Under the pieces are notes generated by a model. That model ran no database searches, was not told the DNA's origin, and worked only from the letters and a program-made list of their open reading frames with translations. A DNA stretch of 5,392 nucleotides from Paracoccaceae bacterium (GTDB taxonomy: Bacteria > Pseudomonadota > Alphaproteobacteria > Rhodobacterales > Rhodobacteraceae), in the NCBI GenBank assembly GCA_018222665.1, contig JAAEZW010000152.1:1-5392 (forward strand), in the 5' to 3' direction. The position numbers were made by a program, and so were the translations under genes. Each line of letters opens with the position of its first letter. The stretch's first letter is position 1. Shown here in pieces: positions 5,212 to 5,392 of the stretch.

Positions 5212-5392
5212 TGCAAAAAATGCCAGTCTGGGCCGATGTCATTCTAATTCCACTTGTGTCGCTTTTGCTTGCGGCCTTGCTATCCGCGGCCGTCATCGTG
5301 GGCATTGGCGAAGATCCCCAAGCCGCGCTGAAACTGATGATTTCTGGTGCGCTTGGATCAACCTATGGGTGGGGTTACACGCTTTATTACGC
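5211..5392 (+). CDS. ABC importer permease, N-terminal part (cut by window end)
   Basis: The first 60 residues of an inner-membrane permease for the same importer; the frame is open at the right edge. It opens MQKMPVWADVILIPLVSLLLAALLSAAVIVGIGEDP. This gives one clear membrane segment at about residues 10-32, followed by a short loop and PQAALKLMISGALGS (36-50), then YGWGYTLYYA, where a second membrane helix begins. The VGIGEDPQAALKLMISGALG region and the following YGW-YTLYYAT are typical, as I recall them, of the YufP/BMP-associated permease family related to RbsC-type sugar permeases. The start ATG shares its A with the ATPase stop (TGATG), so translation is coupled, and GAGGAGG stands seven bases upstream. 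A second permease gene would be expected beyond the window. Complete members are usually about 350 residues. Confidence 0.9.
   Translation, partial: MQKMPVWADVILIPLVSLLLAALLSAAVIVGIGEDPQAALKLMISGALGSTYGWGYTLYY

Noticed and set aside
1..5392. Mobile element, CRISPR array, tRNA, toxin-antitoxin or novel defence system
   Set aside because: No direct repeats with spacers, transposase or integrase motifs, cloverleaf sequence or unexplained gene were seen; every sizeable frame on the + strand fits a known family.

Overview
The window looks like a chromosomal stretch from a marine alphaproteobacterium, most likely a Rhodobacterales (Roseobacter-type) species with moderate GC. I infer this from the gene order trpS - universal stress protein - nfuA - tsaB - rimI, which I recall from that order, and from how closely the proteins resemble my memory of Rhodobacteraceae homologues. 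No database search was run. All eight genes lie on the + strand, and no gene-free stretch exceeds about 120 bases.

Region 1 (1-2512) is housekeeping. It holds the 3' end of trpS, then a 117-base gap with three consecutive stem-loops, then a TTG-started UspA-family gene. A 93-base gap with a plausible sigma70-type promoter follows, and then a tight nfuA-tsaB-rimI set. Those three genes overlap by 11 and 14 bases, so they are probably one translationally coupled unit. They serve Fe-S cluster delivery (NfuA), tRNA t6A synthesis (TsaB) and N-terminal acetylation of a ribosomal protein (RimI).

Region 2 (2513-5392) is an ABC importer of the BMP/PnrA type. Its order is periplasmic binding protein, then a double-domain ATPase, then the first of presumably two permeases, which is cut by the window end. 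It has its own candidate promoter, a strong 8-bp palindrome in the 5' leader, and a GC-rich stem-loop just inside the ATPase gene that could lower expression of the downstream genes relative to the binding protein. The probable substrate is a nucleoside or purine base, but the sequence alone does not decide this.

I see no mobile element, CRISPR array, tRNA, rRNA, phage gene, broken gene or evident new multi-gene system. The points worth a second look are RNA or operator-like structures between and at the edges of genes, and the asymmetric ATPase.
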